Positions 9,386 through 19,434 of a DNA stretch of 64,000 nt are shown one piece after another. The translations under genes and the position numbers were made by a program. Within the stretch, counting starts at the first letter, position 1, and each line of letters starts with the position of its first letter. Origin of the DNA: [Flavobacterium] thermophilum (GTDB taxonomy: Bacteria > Bacillota > Bacilli > Bacillales > Anoxybacillaceae); assembly GCA_900450595.1 (NCBI GenBank), contig UGGS01000001.1, positions 2,294,001 through 2,358,000 on the forward strand, written 5' to 3'. The notes below the pieces were generated by a model, which did not search any database, was not told the DNA's origin, and worked only from the letters and a program-made list of their open reading frames with translations.

Positions 9386-10468
9386 TTATCGGTCATTTCC
9401 GTATACTTTTCGGCTTCCCCGAAGCAGCTTGCGAATAAAGGTCATAAACGGCTTGTACTGATCATTGACCAAGCCGATCAGTTCAGCAAGCAGTTCCCCG
9501 AAGACGATCAAGGCAAAGACGATGAGAATGGACTGCCATAACGTCGAGGCGGAGAACAAAATCGCGCTGATGGCAAACATCAGGCCAAACGCATAAATGA
9601 GCAAGACCGTGTTGCGATGCGAAAAGCCGAGAGCCAGCAGTCGATGATGAAGATGCGACTTATCCGGCGCCGAGATCGGCCTTTTATTCACAATGCGGCG
9701 AATAATAGCAAATGTCGTATCGAAAATCGGCACGCCCAAAATGATCACCGGAACGACGAAGCTGAAGAGCGTCACGCTTTTGTAAAGCCCTAGCACCGAC
9801 AGGACGGAAATGGCATAACCTAAAAACAACGCGCCGGTATCCCCCATGAAAATTTTCGCCGGGTGGAAGTTGTAAAACAAGAAAGCGATGACGCTGCCCA
9901 AGATGATCAAGCAGAGCGTGAAAATGAGCATTTTGCCCGCCATGCCCGCCATGACGGCAATGGCCGCAATTCCAATGGCGGAAATGCCTGCGGACAATCC
10001 GTCCAACCCGTCGATCAAGTTGATGGCGTTCGTAATCGCGATAATCCAAAATATGGTGATCGGGTAGCTCCACAGCCCCAACTCAAACGTGCCGACAAAC
10101 GGGACAGTCAAAAGATCGACCTTCAGCCCGGAAGCGACAACGACGAACGCCGCCAGCAGCTGGCCGGCCAGCTTCACTTTTGGCGACAGCTCGTACAAAT
10201 CGTCGAGCATCCCGACGAGCACGATGATGATGGCGCCGACCGTCATCCCCGTCACTTGCTCTTTATACACCCCGCCGACAAAATAGCCGACGGCGACACC
10301 GATAAAAATGGCCAATCCGCCAAGCCTTGGCATGACTTTTGTATGCACTTTTCTCCCGTTCGGCCGATCGACCGCGCCAATTTTGACCGCGAGTTTGATC
10401 ACAAACGGGGTGATGACCAATACTGTAATAAACGAAGCCAAACATGCGGCAAATGCTTCCATATTCAT
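9386..10468 (-). CDS. tagO: Undecaprenyl-phosphate GlcNAc-1-phosphate transferase (WecA/TagO type)
   Basis: 360 residues with about 11 membrane segments. Family signatures are present in order: the cytoplasmic LVGMLDDLYELSPK, NAINLIDGLDGLSAG, FMGDTGALFLG and the histidine motif KSHLHHRLLALG. The enzyme attaches a sugar-1-phosphate (GlcNAc in TagO) to undecaprenyl phosphate at the inner membrane face and starts assembly of wall teichoic acid or other wall polymers. The ATG at 10468 has AAGGTGA six bases upstream; the upstream in-frame TTG at 10474 is less likely. It has its own terminator and is divergent from secA2. Here it probably primes the SCWP made by the downstream operon. Confidence 0.9.
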   Translation of the reverse strand: MNMEAFAACLASFITVLVITPFVIKLAVKIGAVDRPNGRKVHTKVMPRLGGLAIFIGVAVGYFVGGVYKEQVTGMTVGAIIIVLVGMLDDLYELSPKVKLAGQLLAAFVVVASGLKVDLLTVPFVGTFELGLWSYPITIFWIIAITNAINLIDGLDGLSAGISAIGIAAIAVMAGMAGKMLIFTLCLIILGSVIAFLFYNFHPAKIFMGDTGALFLGYAISVLSVLGLYKSVTLFSFVVPVIILGVPIFDTTFAIIRRIVNKRPISAPDKSHLHHRLLALGFSHRNTVLLIYAFGLMFAISAILFSASTLWQSILIVFALIVFGELLAELIGLVNDQYKPFMTFIRKLLRGSRKVYGNDR

Positions 10469-10672
10469 GTGCAATCACCTTGGCCTTATAAAATCGCGGA
10501 AACACACATCATCTTTATGTTACCATATACGATGAGTAAATCAATCTTTTTTTACACCCCTTTTTTGTCCCCAAGGATGGAAAATTTCTTTTTCCCTTGC
10601 CGCGAGAAGCTCGAGCGCCAATCCGGCGAACGATTCCACATTTTACATCCTCCCTCCACAGGAAACATCTTG

Positions 10673-10681
10673 TGCTATAAT
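10673..10681 (+). promoter_or_regulatory. Extended -10 promoter of secA2-slaP
   Basis: TGCTATAAT has a perfect TATAAT hexamer preceded by the TG of an extended -10 element. No good -35 box is seen 17 bases upstream. The distance to the secA2 start (10736) leaves a leader of about 48 bases. Confidence 0.6.
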
Positions 10682-10735
10682 TAGGTTTTAGAGCACTTGG
10701 TGTAAATCATGCCTGTCTAGGAGAGGAATGGACAT

Positions 10736-13129
10736 ATGTTTGCAAAAGTAAAGCAACTATTTGACGAAAGCGCGCGAGACGTGCAGCGTCTTGCCAAGCT
10801 GGCGGCGCAAATCAATGAATGGGAACCAACCATTTCTTCGCTGAGCGATGAACAACTGCGCCAAAAAACGGTTGTCTTCAAAGAACGGCTCGAACGCGGC
10901 GAGACGCTCGATGACATCAAAACCGAGGCGTTTGCCGTCGTCCGGGAGGCGGCGCGGCGCGTGCTCGGTCTGCGCCATTACGACGTGCAACTGATGGGCG
11001 GATTGGCGATGCATGAAGGAAACATCGCCGAAATGCAGACCGGGGAAGGAAAGACGTTGGCGGCCACTTTGCCAAGCTACTTGCACGCCCTCCTTGGAAA
11101 AGGCGTCCACATTATTACGGCCAACGAATATTTGGCGCGCCGGGACTGCGAACAAATGGGCCGTGTGTTCCGCTTTCTCGGCTTAACCGTCGGCCTGAAT
11201 GTGTCGCAAATGACGGCCAGCGAGAAAAAAGAAGCGTACGCGGCCGACATCACGTACGGCACCGGCACCGAGTTCGGCTTTGATTATTTGCGCGACAACA
11301 TGGTGTACCGCCTCGAAGATAAAGTGCAGCGCCCGCTGTATTACGCCATCATCGATGAAATCGACAGCATTTTAATCGACGAAGCGCGCACCCCGCTCAT
11401 CATCGCCAATAAATCGGGAATCGGAGCCGAATTGTTCCCGATTATGGCACGCATCGTCCGCACCTTCGAAGAAGGAAAAGAGTATGAACGGTCTTTGGAG
11501 ACGAAACAAATTTTCCTCACCGAAGAAGGGGCGCAAAAAATCGAGCGGGCGTTTGGCATCGATAACCTATACGACTGGGAGCATCACGTGCTGCTCCATC
11601 ATGCGATGCAGTCGCTGCGCGCTTGGTTTATCATGCGGCGGGATGTCGATTACATCGTCAAAAACGGCAAAGTGATGATCGTTGACCCGTTCACCGGCCG
11701 GGTGATGGAAGGACGCTCGTTCAGCGACGGCCTGCATCAAGCGATTGAAGCGAAAGAAGGTGTGGAAATCACCGAAGAAAACGACATCCAAGCAACGATT
11801 ACGATCCAAAACTATTTTCGCATGTATGAGAAGCTAGCCGGGATGACCGGCAGCGCTACGCCGTCGAAAGAAGAATTTTGGCAAACGTACCGGCTGCGCG
11901 TTATTACGATTCCGACAAACCGGCCATCCCGCCGCACCGACTGGGACGACCTCGTCTACCAGACGTACGAGGCGAAAGTACGGAAAATTATCGACGAAGT
12001 GAAAAAAATGAATGCCATCGGCCGTCCCGTTCTCATCGGCACGACATCGGTCGCACAGTCGGAACAGTTGTCAGCGGCGTTTTCGAAAGCAGGCATCCCT
12101 CACCACCTGCTCAATGCCAAAACGGAGGAAGAAGAAGCGCGCATCATCGCGACCGCCGGGCAAAAAGGGCAAGTGATGATCGCGACCAATATGGCCGGGC
12201 GCGGGACCGACATTTTGCTTGGAGAAGGCGTCAAGGAACTTGGCGGGCTGCACATCATCGGCACAGAGCGGCATGAAAGCCATCGCATTGATATGCAGCT
12301 GCGCGGCCGGGCAGGACGCCAAGGGGATCCGGGGTCTTCCCAGTTTATCATTTCGCTCGACGACGATTTATTCCGCTTGTATGATCAAGATGAATTGAAA
12401 AAATGGAAAAGCAAAGTCGAGACGGATGAAACCGGGCGCATCGTATCGCCCGACCCGATCAAGTTCGTCCAAAAAGTGCAAACAACGATCGAAAACGCCC
12501 ATTATTCGGCGCGATTGCATTTATTGAAATTGGACACCGTGATCGACCAACAAAGCAAAGTCATCTACCATATGCGCGATCGCGTCTTGGCGCTGAAGCA
12601 AGCAGAGGTGCTGTCCGAGCTCCTTCGGCACATCCATCGCCATATCACGCAAACGATCGACCGTTATTGTCCGGAAAACGTCTTTTTTGAAGAGTGGAAC
12701 ATCGAAGGACTGCACAACGAGCTGCGCCGTGCCTTTTTCCGGTTTGCCTATCCGATTGATGATCTTCGCCATAAGCAAAAAGAAGAAATCGCCCAGCTTG
12801 TTTGGGACGAATACAAATCGCTTGAAGCGGCGCTCGCCGATCTTCCGTGCGACGAAGAACAAACGATGCGGCTTAAGCATTTGATGGTTGAAACAATCGA
12901 CGCCCACTGGATTCGCCACTTAAATCAACTGAATTTATTAAAAGAGGGGATTCATTTGCGCAGCTACGGCCAAGAGGATCCGTACCGCGCCTTTGAAATG
13001 GACGCCTACCGCGAATTCGTCGCGCTGCAGCAAGCGATCGACGCCGGCATTTGCACGACAGCCATGAACTATTTGAAAAGCCAGTTTGTCATCGATGACG
13101 AAGCGGCCGCCGCCGCGAACAAACCATAA
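10736..13129 (+). CDS. secA2: Accessory preprotein translocase ATPase SecA2
   Basis: 797 residues. SecA motor motifs are complete: [17 protein letters not shown] (Walker A), [16 protein letters not shown] (Walker B region), [24 protein letters not shown] and [12 protein letters not shown]. It lacks the C-terminal linker with the zinc-binding cysteines and ends in EAAAAANKP, so it is the accessory paralogue and not housekeeping SecA (about 840 residues). In Bacillus anthracis SecA2 with SlaP exports S-layer proteins; here slaP follows 38 bases downstream. ATG start with AGGAGAGGA upstream. Confidence 0.93.
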   Translation: MFAKVKQLFDESARDVQRLAKLAAQINEWEPTISSLSDEQLRQKTVVFKERLERGETLDDIKTEAFAVVREAARRVLGLRHYDVQLMGGLAMHEGNIAEMQTGEGKTLAATLPSYLHALLGKGVHIITANEYLARRDCEQMGRVFRFLGLTVGLNVSQMTASEKKEAYAADITYGTGTEFGFDYLRDNMVYRLEDKVQRPLYYAIIDEIDSILIDEARTPLIIANKSGIGAELFPIMARIVRTFEEGKEYERSLETKQIFLTEEGAQKIERAFGIDNLYDWEHHVLLHHAMQSLRAWFIMRRDVDYIVKNGKVMIVDPFTGRVMEGRSFSDGLHQAIEAKEGVEITEENDIQATITIQNYFRMYEKLAGMTGSATPSKEEFWQTYRLRVITIPTNRPSRRTDWDDLVYQTYEAKVRKIIDEVKKMNAIGRPVLIGTTSVAQSEQLSAAFSKAGIPHHLLNAKTEEEEARIIATAGQKGQVMIATNMAGRGTDILLGEGVKELGGLHIIGTERHESHRIDMQLRGRAGRQGDPGSSQFIISLDDDLFRLYDQDELKKWKSKVETDETGRIVSPDPIKFVQKVQTTIENAHYSARLHLLKLDTVIDQQSKVIYHMRDRVLALKQAEVLSELLRHIHRHITQTIDRYCPENVFFEEWNIEGLHNELRRAFFRFAYPIDDLRHKQKEEIAQLVWDEYKSLEAALADLPCDEEQTMRLKHLMVETIDAHWIRHLNQLNLLKEGIHLRSYGQEDPYRAFEMDAYREFVALQQAIDAGICTTAMNYLKSQFVIDDEAAAAANKP

Positions 13130-13167
13130 CCGCGGCGCAGCACGCCGCCTCGTAAAGGAGGTTCCCT

Positions 13168-14061
13168 ATGATTTTCCGACGAAAACAACGCACGCAACCG
13201 GAAGCCGAGCTGCCGGCGCAACATGTCAAACAGCCGGAGGTCGGAACGAAAACGACGCTGTCGTTTCATCCGGACTGGCAGCTGTCTCCGGAAGAAACGT
13301 ACGTCTATCGCTTTTACCACGAACAGCTGCCGCCGCTTCAGCCAAACCAAATTTCCATTTCCGGCGTCAAGCTGGTCGAATACAACGATGGGTTTGTCGC
13401 TGTCGCCATTTTGCGCAACACGCTGCCGAAGCCGGTTCGCTTTGAACGAATCCGCCTGTTGCTGCTTGACGAGGATGGCACGGCGATCGCCCGCAAAGAG
13501 TTTGATATGAGCCCTTTCGGCGAACTGCCGCCGATGACGGCCCGCCCGTGGCGGTTTTTGTTCGCCGCCGAGGACAAGCTCGTCGATCAGTTGCCTGCAG
13601 ATGGATGGAAGATCGCCTTTGAACTGACACCGCGGCATCGGCTCGACCTAGAGGAAAGCTGGGAGCAGGCGCTGTCGGCCAAGCAGCGCCAACATCTGCA
13701 AGCCCTCGTTGACTCGGTTCCGCCTCCCGCTCCCGGAGAGGTGAACTTCATGGTCATTGAAGCGAAACAGCTGCCTTCCGGTGAACTAGGCGTCACGTTG
13801 CTCATTCGCAACGGCAGCGACAAACATATCCATTTTGAACAAATCCCGCTTGAAGTGCGGGATCATGCTGGCGACATCGTCGCCCGCGGATTATTTCCCT
13901 GCCATCTGGAAGTGAAAGCTCACACCAGCAAACCATGGACGTTCCTCTTCCCACCGGAATTGCTGCACAAAGCAGAACCGGATTGGACGTCCTGGAAGGT
14001 GACAATCCCATCCTCCCCGGCACAGAGCGAAAAGCAAGAAACGCCGTCAAGCGACGAGTAA
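13168..14061 (+). CDS. slaP: Accessory Sec S-layer assembly protein SlaP
   Basis: 297 residues, no signal peptide, so probably cytoplasmic. It contains two copies of one domain of about 120 residues (roughly 30-160 and 180-285); compare ISISGVKLVEYNDGFVAVA with NFMVIEAKQLPSGELGVTL, and the ends ARPWRFLFAAE and SKPWTFLFPPE. This duplicated SLAP-type architecture next to secA2 is that of SlaP, which in B. anthracis supports SecA2-dependent S-layer secretion. AAAGGAGG lies seven bases before the ATG and a terminator follows, giving a two-gene operon. Confidence 0.88.
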   Translation: MIFRRKQRTQPEAELPAQHVKQPEVGTKTTLSFHPDWQLSPEETYVYRFYHEQLPPLQPNQISISGVKLVEYNDGFVAVAILRNTLPKPVRFERIRLLLLDEDGTAIARKEFDMSPFGELPPMTARPWRFLFAAEDKLVDQLPADGWKIAFELTPRHRLDLEESWEQALSAKQRQHLQALVDSVPPPAPGEVNFMVIEAKQLPSGELGVTLLIRNGSDKHIHFEQIPLEVRDHAGDIVARGLFPCHLEVKAHTSKPWTFLFPPELLHKAEPDWTSWKVTIPSSPAQSEKQETPSSDE

Positions 14062-14067
14062 CCGGCA

Positions 14068-14117
14068 AAAAGCTGGCCCCCATGGTCGCCAAACGACCGA
14101 TGGAGGCCAGCTTTCTT
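14068..14117. terminator. Bidirectional terminator between slaP and the S41 protease gene
   Basis: AAAGCTGGCC (14068-14077) and GGCCAGCTTT (14105-14114) form a perfect 10-pair stem with an inner GGTCG/CGACC stem. T-rich sequence follows on the plus side and the A-rich start gives U residues on the minus side. It lies between convergent genes. Confidence 0.82.
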
Positions 14118-14234
14118 TGCATCGTTCCGTTCAAAACGACCGCGCTCCCGCTGTCGGCCGCGCCTTAATCGAAGCAGCCGAACTTTGCACCATCAAGAGC
14201 AGACGGCTATCCAACGCATCTCGATGGGAGAGCC

Positions 14235-15647
14235 TTATTTCGTAGAAGCAGCGGTTTGAATCTCCATGTAAGCGCCTTTTTTCATCGCTACGCCGTCTTT
14301 GCTTTTTAACACCGGCGGAATGACCAACAAATAGCTCTGCCCTTTGGCCAGCTTCGCTGCCGGTTTGATCAAAAGCTCCGTCCCCCGGCGGATTTGCGCC
14401 GTCACCGCTACTTCCTGTCCACCTAATTGATACAATTTTACTCCGCTTACCGCGGTATTGGCGAGCGGACGAGAGAAACGGACGACAAACGTCTTATCGA
14501 CCGGCGCATTGCGCAGCTTGCCGAGCGACTGATACCCTTTCAGCTGCCCAATCAGCAAATCGCGGTGAGCGGCATACAGCTCTTTCCCAACGACCGTCGG
14601 CACATCCGGCTTCACCCCAACGTTATGAATCGGCGTCCCTTTTGGCGAGAAAAAGTGGGCGACGGTCAACTTCAACATGCTGCCGTCCGACAGCTCAAAC
14701 ATTTCCTGCATCGATCCTTTGCCAAACGTCCGTTGCCCATACAAAACGGCCGCCTTTTGCTCCTTCACCGCCGCCGCCAACATTTCCGACGCACTCGCGC
14801 TCGACGCGTTGACAAGCAGCCGGATCGGTCCCGTCATTTGCACCGGCTGTTTGACAGCGGCATACACTTCTGGGTGATTCGAACGGTCGCGCAACTGAAA
14901 CGCCTGTTTCACATTCGGGAAAAAGCCGGCGATTTTCTGCGCCGTTTCCACATATCCCCCCGGATTGTCGCGGAGGTCAAAAATCCACCCTTTCACCCCG
15001 CTTAACGAGCGGATGGCGCGTTCGATCTCACCGGGCGCTGTCTCATCAAAACTATATAGCTGAATATAGCCGATATTCCCTGCCAGCCGTTTGAACTCAA
15101 CGTTCGGCCAGTCGATTTTTTCCCGCTTGATGGTGACACTGACGGTTTCCTCGGTCGACGGCCGCCAAACGGTTACGGCCACCGTCGTTCCTTCTTCCCC
15201 TGCGATCAAGCTCAATACTTTTTCCATAGTCTCATTTGTTACCGGCTGCCCGTCAACCGCCCGAATCACATCGCCCGGCTGCAGCCCGGCGCGGGCGGCT
15301 GGTCCATTGTCCAAGACAGACAGGATGTGGACGCCGTCCTCATCTTCCTCAACCATCACGCCGATGCCGACAGACTCCATGTCAATCCACTTCAAAAATT
15401 CCTCGTATTCTTGTTTTGTCATATAGGCAGAATACGGGTCAAGCTGTTTGACAATATCTTGCGGGGTGCTGGCTTTCAGCACTCGATCGCTTACGGGTTC
15501 AACATAATACTGACGAACCAACTCCCTCACTTCTTCGAGCACCTTCGTTGACGCCGGAGCCGCCGCCGCCTCCGCCGGCGGACTCCAAACCGAAAATGAA
15601 GCCGCAAGCAACATAAGAGCCGCCGCCCATCGCTGAATCACATTCAT
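14235..15647 (-). CDS. S41 carboxyl-terminal processing protease (CtpA/CtpB type), exported
   Basis: 470 residues from the ATG at 15647 (GGAGAGG upstream). Signal peptide at 1-28 ending PAEAAAAPAS. A PDZ domain lies at about 90-175 (VGIGVMVEEDEDGVHILSVL). The S41 catalytic part has the nucleophile serine in NASSASASEMLAAA and the lysine in GQRTFGKGSMQE. The final ~90 residues (FVVRFSRPLANTAVSGVKLY onward) look like an Ig-like Big_5 domain, unusual for CtpA. It follows the SbsC-type anchor gene by 31 bases and probably shares its transcript, so it may process surface proteins. Confidence 0.87.
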   Translation of the reverse strand: MNVIQRWAAALMLLAASFSVWSPPAEAAAAPASTKVLEEVRELVRQYYVEPVSDRVLKASTPQDIVKQLDPYSAYMTKQEYEEFLKWIDMESVGIGVMVEEDEDGVHILSVLDNGPAARAGLQPGDVIRAVDGQPVTNETMEKVLSLIAGEEGTTVAVTVWRPSTEETVSVTIKREKIDWPNVEFKRLAGNIGYIQLYSFDETAPGEIERAIRSLSGVKGWIFDLRDNPGGYVETAQKIAGFFPNVKQAFQLRDRSNHPEVYAAVKQPVQMTGPIRLLVNASSASASEMLAAAVKEQKAAVLYGQRTFGKGSMQEMFELSDGSMLKLTVAHFFSPKGTPIHNVGVKPDVPTVVGKELYAAHRDLLIGQLKGYQSLGKLRNAPVDKTFVVRFSRPLANTAVSGVKLYQLGGQEVAVTAQIRRGTELLIKPAAKLAKGQSYLLVIPPVLKSKDGVAMKKGAYMEIQTAASTK

Positions 15648-15678
15648 ATCCGTCTCTCCTCTCCCGACATGCGCCGGT

Positions 15679-16419
15679 TTATTCGATATCGACATCTAAG
15701 ACAACCGGCGCTTTAAAATCATCGATATACACCGCCAGCTGCTTGCGCGTCGCCGCATCCACCACATTTGGCAGCCACCGGTCGCAAAGCGACAGCAACC
15801 GCTCCGCCCGCGCGATATCCCCTTCATCATACGCATCAAGCAGCTTGTCCATGGCTTGCATAATATTGATGGGATCATACGCACGCTGCTTGACAGCCAA
15901 AGCCGGGCGTTGAAACCATCCTTCCATCTTTTCGCGCAGCGACACTCCCGGAACGCGGCCAATGAGAATCGCCGTTTTGCGAATTTGGTATTGCAACGGG
16001 GCATAGGAATCGTACACGACATCCACATCCCCCGTCCGCAGCGCCCGGTCGACGTTGGCCGTCAAGGCGCGCAATCGCTCCCCGCTTTCGACAGCGCTGA
16101 TGTAGGCGGAAGCCTTTTTCATCGTCTGTTCTCCGGCAGCGATCCGTTTTTCCAACTGCGCCCTTGCCGTTTGCGGACGCACGCGCGCCACTTCTTTTTT
16201 TGCCGCCTCATAATCGCGTTTGACTTGGTTGAAGAGACGGTACGGCTTGGACCATTGATTGGCTTTCATCGCCCGCTCAAGCTGGGCGGCATGCTGTTCA
16301 AGCCTCTCCACATTCGGGAACGAGGCCGCTTCCGCCTGAACAGCCAACAGCGAAAACGACAACCAAAACACCGCCAGCCATCCGATGATGGAAAATGCTT
16401 TTCTCCGTTTTCTCCTCAC
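15679..16419 (-). CDS. Exported protein consisting of an SbsC-type wall-anchor domain
   Basis: 246 residues with a signal peptide (1-32, cleavage after VQAEAA). The rest is predicted helix rich in Ala, Arg, Lys and Glu. It matches in pattern the N-terminal ~250 residues of SbsC-type S-layer proteins: VDRALRTGDVDVVYDSYAPL recalls KAVEAKDLKKAEELYHKI in the S-layer gene of this window, and both have a second [AL]DEGDIARAER / KAGNLDKAKAA repeat. In SbsC this part binds secondary cell-wall polymer. No effector domain is present. GTG start with AGGTGA upstream. Confidence 0.7.
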   Translation of the reverse strand: MRRKRRKAFSIIGWLAVFWLSFSLLAVQAEAASFPNVERLEQHAAQLERAMKANQWSKPYRLFNQVKRDYEAAKKEVARVRPQTARAQLEKRIAAGEQTMKKASAYISAVESGERLRALTANVDRALRTGDVDVVYDSYAPLQYQIRKTAILIGRVPGVSLREKMEGWFQRPALAVKQRAYDPINIMQAMDKLLDAYDEGDIARAERLLSLCDRWLPNVVDAATRKQLAVYIDDFKAPVVLDVDIE

Positions 16420-16494
16420 ACTTTCACCTGCTATCTACAAAAATATAAAACATGTATTTCAATTTTACTGGAAAAGACACAAAATGAAAATATG

Positions 16495-16647
16495 GGTTCA
16501 TCACCAAAAGATGTACTTGACTTTTAAAGACAAACATGATAGCAATGTTGCTCAAAGAGATGTGTGGTATAAAAAGGAAAAATGCTGTTTTGATTTTCTC
16601 TATCATAATCGTCTTTCTTTGTCAAGTACACTTTGTGGTGAAGAGCC
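16495..16647. mobile_element. MITE with ISL3-type ends, flanked by an 8-bp target duplication
   Basis: A 153-bp non-coding element. The left end GGTTCATCACCAAAAG and the complement of the right end GGCTCTTCACCACAAAG are imperfect inverted repeats that extend to about 25 bp (both then read GTACTTGAC after a short mismatch). AAAATATG is repeated exactly at 16487-16494 and 16648-16655. Terminal GGCTCTT and 8-bp duplications are typical of the ISL3 family. No transposase is inside. It sits in the 324-base gap upstream of the anchor-domain gene and may alter its promoter. Confidence 0.88.
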
Positions 16648-16743
16648 AAAATATGTTCTGAAAAAAATCGAACTTAAGCCCTTCAAAGCGTGAAATAAGG
16701 CCGACTCTTCAGCCACCTTTTTGACTGTCAGAGCCAGCCTTGA

Positions 16744-17145
16744 TCAACGAAAGTCCGGCCAGTTCGTTTGCTGCTGATCCCCGTCGATTTTGCTCAGCGT
16801 CCGGTAGCGAAACGGAATGATGGCCTGTTCTGGCTTTCCAAGAAACTCTTTCGCCCATTCGAACGGAATCAAATCGAACTGTTCCTTGTTTTCGGCAATG
16901 AAATAGACGCCGACGACTCTTCCTTGTTGATGGAGGTCAATTGTCAAAAAAGCCGGGTAATACGTGCCGTCTTGCGCCCGCAGCACCGCTTTGGCCGTCA
17001 CCCGACCGTCCCCTTCGTCTTCCACATCCGGATTGGCGATTCGCTCCAACACTTTGATCGCCCATCCTTGTTTTTTATATCCTCCGACCAGCTTCGGCGG
17101 ATTTTTCCGCAACTGCTCCAACAACGTTTGTTCGTCCATCGCCAA
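16744..17145 (-). CDS. Small conserved-looking protein of unknown function
   Basis: 133 residues, no signal peptide or membrane segment, acidic in the middle (NPDVEDEGDG). Several regular beta-strand/turn motifs (YYPAFLTIDLHQQGRVVGVYFI) suggest a compact cytoplasmic alpha/beta fold. I do not recognise a family. The frame opens with TTG at 17145, seven bases after GGGAGG; an ATG two codons later is the alternative. It is transcribed in the same direction as its neighbours but separated by more than 150 bases on each side. Confidence 0.6.
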   Translation of the reverse strand: MAMDEQTLLEQLRKNPPKLVGGYKKQGWAIKVLERIANPDVEDEGDGRVTAKAVLRAQDGTYYPAFLTIDLHQQGRVVGVYFIAENKEQFDLIPFEWAKEFLGKPEQAIIPFRYRTLSKIDGDQQQTNWPDFR

Positions 17146-17318
17146 GCTTTTGCCTCCCTTGCGGTTTGCCTATCCACATATATACAATACTTTTCAGAGA
17201 AATGCAAATGCCCAGAAGAACAGCATGCAAGGACTTTCTCGATTTCGGAACCCCTATCGATGAGCAACATCCCTTGTTCATTCACCATCCTTCTAGGCAA
17301 GCAGGGGAGGCGAGCGCA

Positions 17319-19277
17319 TCAGCGGAAGATGGCGCGAAGGCCGTCGATATAAATCGCTCCGGCGTTTTTCCGTCCGATATCCGTTTCCATATAACGAACC
17401 GGCATCTCCAGCATGAGCGGAAGCGCGACATCGCTAGGCACAGCGGCTTGCACATATTTCCAACCGGTCCAATTGACATGGCGGGCAAAATCGATCCAGA
17501 TGCGGCGCCCGCTTCCATCCCGCAGCTGGGCGCGCAGCCAATGGCCGCTTCCGTCTCCATACACCCACATGCCAATCGCTTGCGGCCGTTTCGAAATCCA
17601 AATCGCTTCCTCCCGACTAGCATAGACGCCGGATGTCCCTGGCATCCCGCGAAAATCATATGAAATTTTCAGCGCCTGCTTTCCTTCTCTCACCTTTTCT
17701 GTCGTCCGCTCGACCGCAGCCCCCACATAGTTGACGCCCGATGCATTCCACTTCGACTCCGTTTCAAAGTCATCAAGCACTTCTTCGCTTTCCCCGTTCT
17801 CTTGCGTCTCTTTGTACACAACAAGAAGCGCATTCGCCACCGGACGCGCAAATCCATCAGACGGTTTGTTTTCGACTTTGAGCTGCCCATTTGGCTGGCG
17901 GACGACAAATGTCGAAGAACCGCCGCCATCGAGCGTCATCGCATCGACGGCGCCAAGCTCATGCATCAGCTTGGCCAGCTCATTCAATGTCATTCCTTGG
18001 CTATGGGCAGGCTGGCGGCCATCGACAACGACGAGCATGACATTTCCGTTCTTGTCAATGCCGACGGCTGTACGCGGATGGACTCCTTTAATCGAAAACG
18101 GCTGCACTTTTCCATCCGCCACCAACCGGTATCGGCCGCCGAGCGCTTCTTTCACCCCACTCCATTCGGGCTGGTCATACTGAAGGGAAATTTCCACCGC
18201 ATCCCCTTCTTTCGCCTGCCGCAAATAGTCACTCGCCCGGCCATGGCCCGACAACACGAGCTCTCCAGGCTGGAGCGGTTCATTGCCTTGACCGACTACA
18301 ACTTTCTTCACCGTTCCGGTGACCGTTCCATTTCCGTTCAACACCCCTTGTACATTCGTCAGCACGACTTCCGTCCCAAGAGCGTTCGTTTTCGTGGAAG
18401 CAGCGAAATACGGGGTGTACAAAATCAACTGATGAGCGCGCCGCGGCTTGTTGATGCCATCGACGGGATATGAGCTTCCTTGTCCAATTCGAACGCCAAT
18501 TTGAACATCTGGGTTTCCAATCATCGGCTTCCCATCAGCGCTGATGCCAAAAATCGTCCGTTCCGCCGCCGGCGTCGTATTTGTTATCACAATTTCCCCA
18601 CGGTGCACCATCAAATCGGTCGGCGAACCATCCTGTTTGAAATAATCGCCGTTCACCGCCGCCAGCACGGTTCCGTCGCGGCCATCGTACCGTTTTGCCT
18701 GCTCAAGCACCGGTTCAATGCCAAGCACTTGATCATTGGACAGCGCCGTCTCAATGACCAGCCTCTCATTCGACGTATCGATGTCAAGCTTGTACACGTG
18801 CTGCTTGCCGCGCGTTCCGACGATTTCCATTTCCTCTTTTTCCACCCCAGAGGCGATGCGCGTCGACACTTCCTTTACCACTGTGCCGACCGCCAGCTGC
18901 CTTGCCCCATACTTCCCCGGATTGACAAGCTTCAGCTTCTCCCTCGACGGCGTTTTATACACAACATGCCCTTTGATATTGGTGACGTAATATCCACCGC
19001 CAACCCCGTATTGGCCGCCAAACGCCTCGTCATACGAATACACCCGGTACTGTTCTCCAGGCTGCAACACGCGGACAAACGTCAGCGCCCCGTTTTCCCG
19101 TTTCCATAGGTTAATCGGTTTCACGATCTCCAATTTTCCAATTTGCCCCTGCACAAGGCGCATGCCTTCCCAGTAAACGACATTCGCTCCGGCATCCGCT
19201 TCTGGCGCTTGCAGCGCCGTCCATGCGGCCAACACCGCCCCGACCCCAATGCGGATGATGTTCTTCGCTTTTCCCAC
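17319..19277 (-). CDS. Exported phosphodiester glycosidase (NAGPA) with N-terminal wall-associated module
   Basis: 652 residues, GTG start. Signal peptide at 1-30. Residues 33-120 hold the module shared by five genes of this window (WEGMRLVQGQIGKLEIV to KTPSREKLKLVN). The NAGPA/phosphodiester glycosidase domain covers about 165-490: AAVNGDYFKQDGSPTDLMVH, HPRTAVGIDKNGNVMLVVVD and DAMTLDGGGSSTFVV are its conserved blocks. Residues 500-652 form a beta-rich region resembling a carbohydrate-binding jelly roll (DDFETESKWN to AIYIDGLRAIFR). Enzymes of this family act on sugar-phosphodiester bonds, and teichoic acid or SCWP remodelling is a likely role. Confidence 0.8.
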   Translation of the reverse strand: MGKAKNIIRIGVGAVLAAWTALQAPEADAGANVVYWEGMRLVQGQIGKLEIVKPINLWKRENGALTFVRVLQPGEQYRVYSYDEAFGGQYGVGGGYYVTNIKGHVVYKTPSREKLKLVNPGKYGARQLAVGTVVKEVSTRIASGVEKEEMEIVGTRGKQHVYKLDIDTSNERLVIETALSNDQVLGIEPVLEQAKRYDGRDGTVLAAVNGDYFKQDGSPTDLMVHRGEIVITNTTPAAERTIFGISADGKPMIGNPDVQIGVRIGQGSSYPVDGINKPRRAHQLILYTPYFAASTKTNALGTEVVLTNVQGVLNGNGTVTGTVKKVVVGQGNEPLQPGELVLSGHGRASDYLRQAKEGDAVEISLQYDQPEWSGVKEALGGRYRLVADGKVQPFSIKGVHPRTAVGIDKNGNVMLVVVDGRQPAHSQGMTLNELAKLMHELGAVDAMTLDGGGSSTFVVRQPNGQLKVENKPSDGFARPVANALLVVYKETQENGESEEVLDDFETESKWNASGVNYVGAAVERTTEKVREGKQALKISYDFRGMPGTSGVYASREEAIWISKRPQAIGMWVYGDGSGHWLRAQLRDGSGRRIWIDFARHVNWTGWKYVQAAVPSDVALPLMLEMPVRYMETDIGRKNAGAIYIDGLRAIFR

Positions 19278-19374
19278 TGGTCCCCTTTTCCTCTCTTTCT
19301 ATCATTTTGTTGCAATCGATTCTATTATACGACAAACTTCTACAAAATGGGGGATCTTTTTCCATTTATCTGGT

Positions 19375-19404
19375 CAAAAAAAAATGTCCCAGCACTGCTG
19401 GGAC
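19375..19404 (-). terminator. Terminator of the CAP protein gene
   Basis: GTCCCAGCA / TGCTGGGAC (19386-19404) form a 9-pair stem with a single-base loop region; on the minus strand it is followed by a run of U (complement of the A-run 19376-19384). It lies about 30 bases after the stop codon at 19435. Confidence 0.88.
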
Positions 19405-19434
19405 GCTCTTGAGAAGCGAAAGGATCATCCGCGG

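Noticed and set aside
10757..12919. Long reading frames on the minus strand opposite secA2 and similar antisense frames elsewhere
   Set aside because: They mirror codon structure of strongly supported genes, lack ribosome binding sites and show no recognisable domains.
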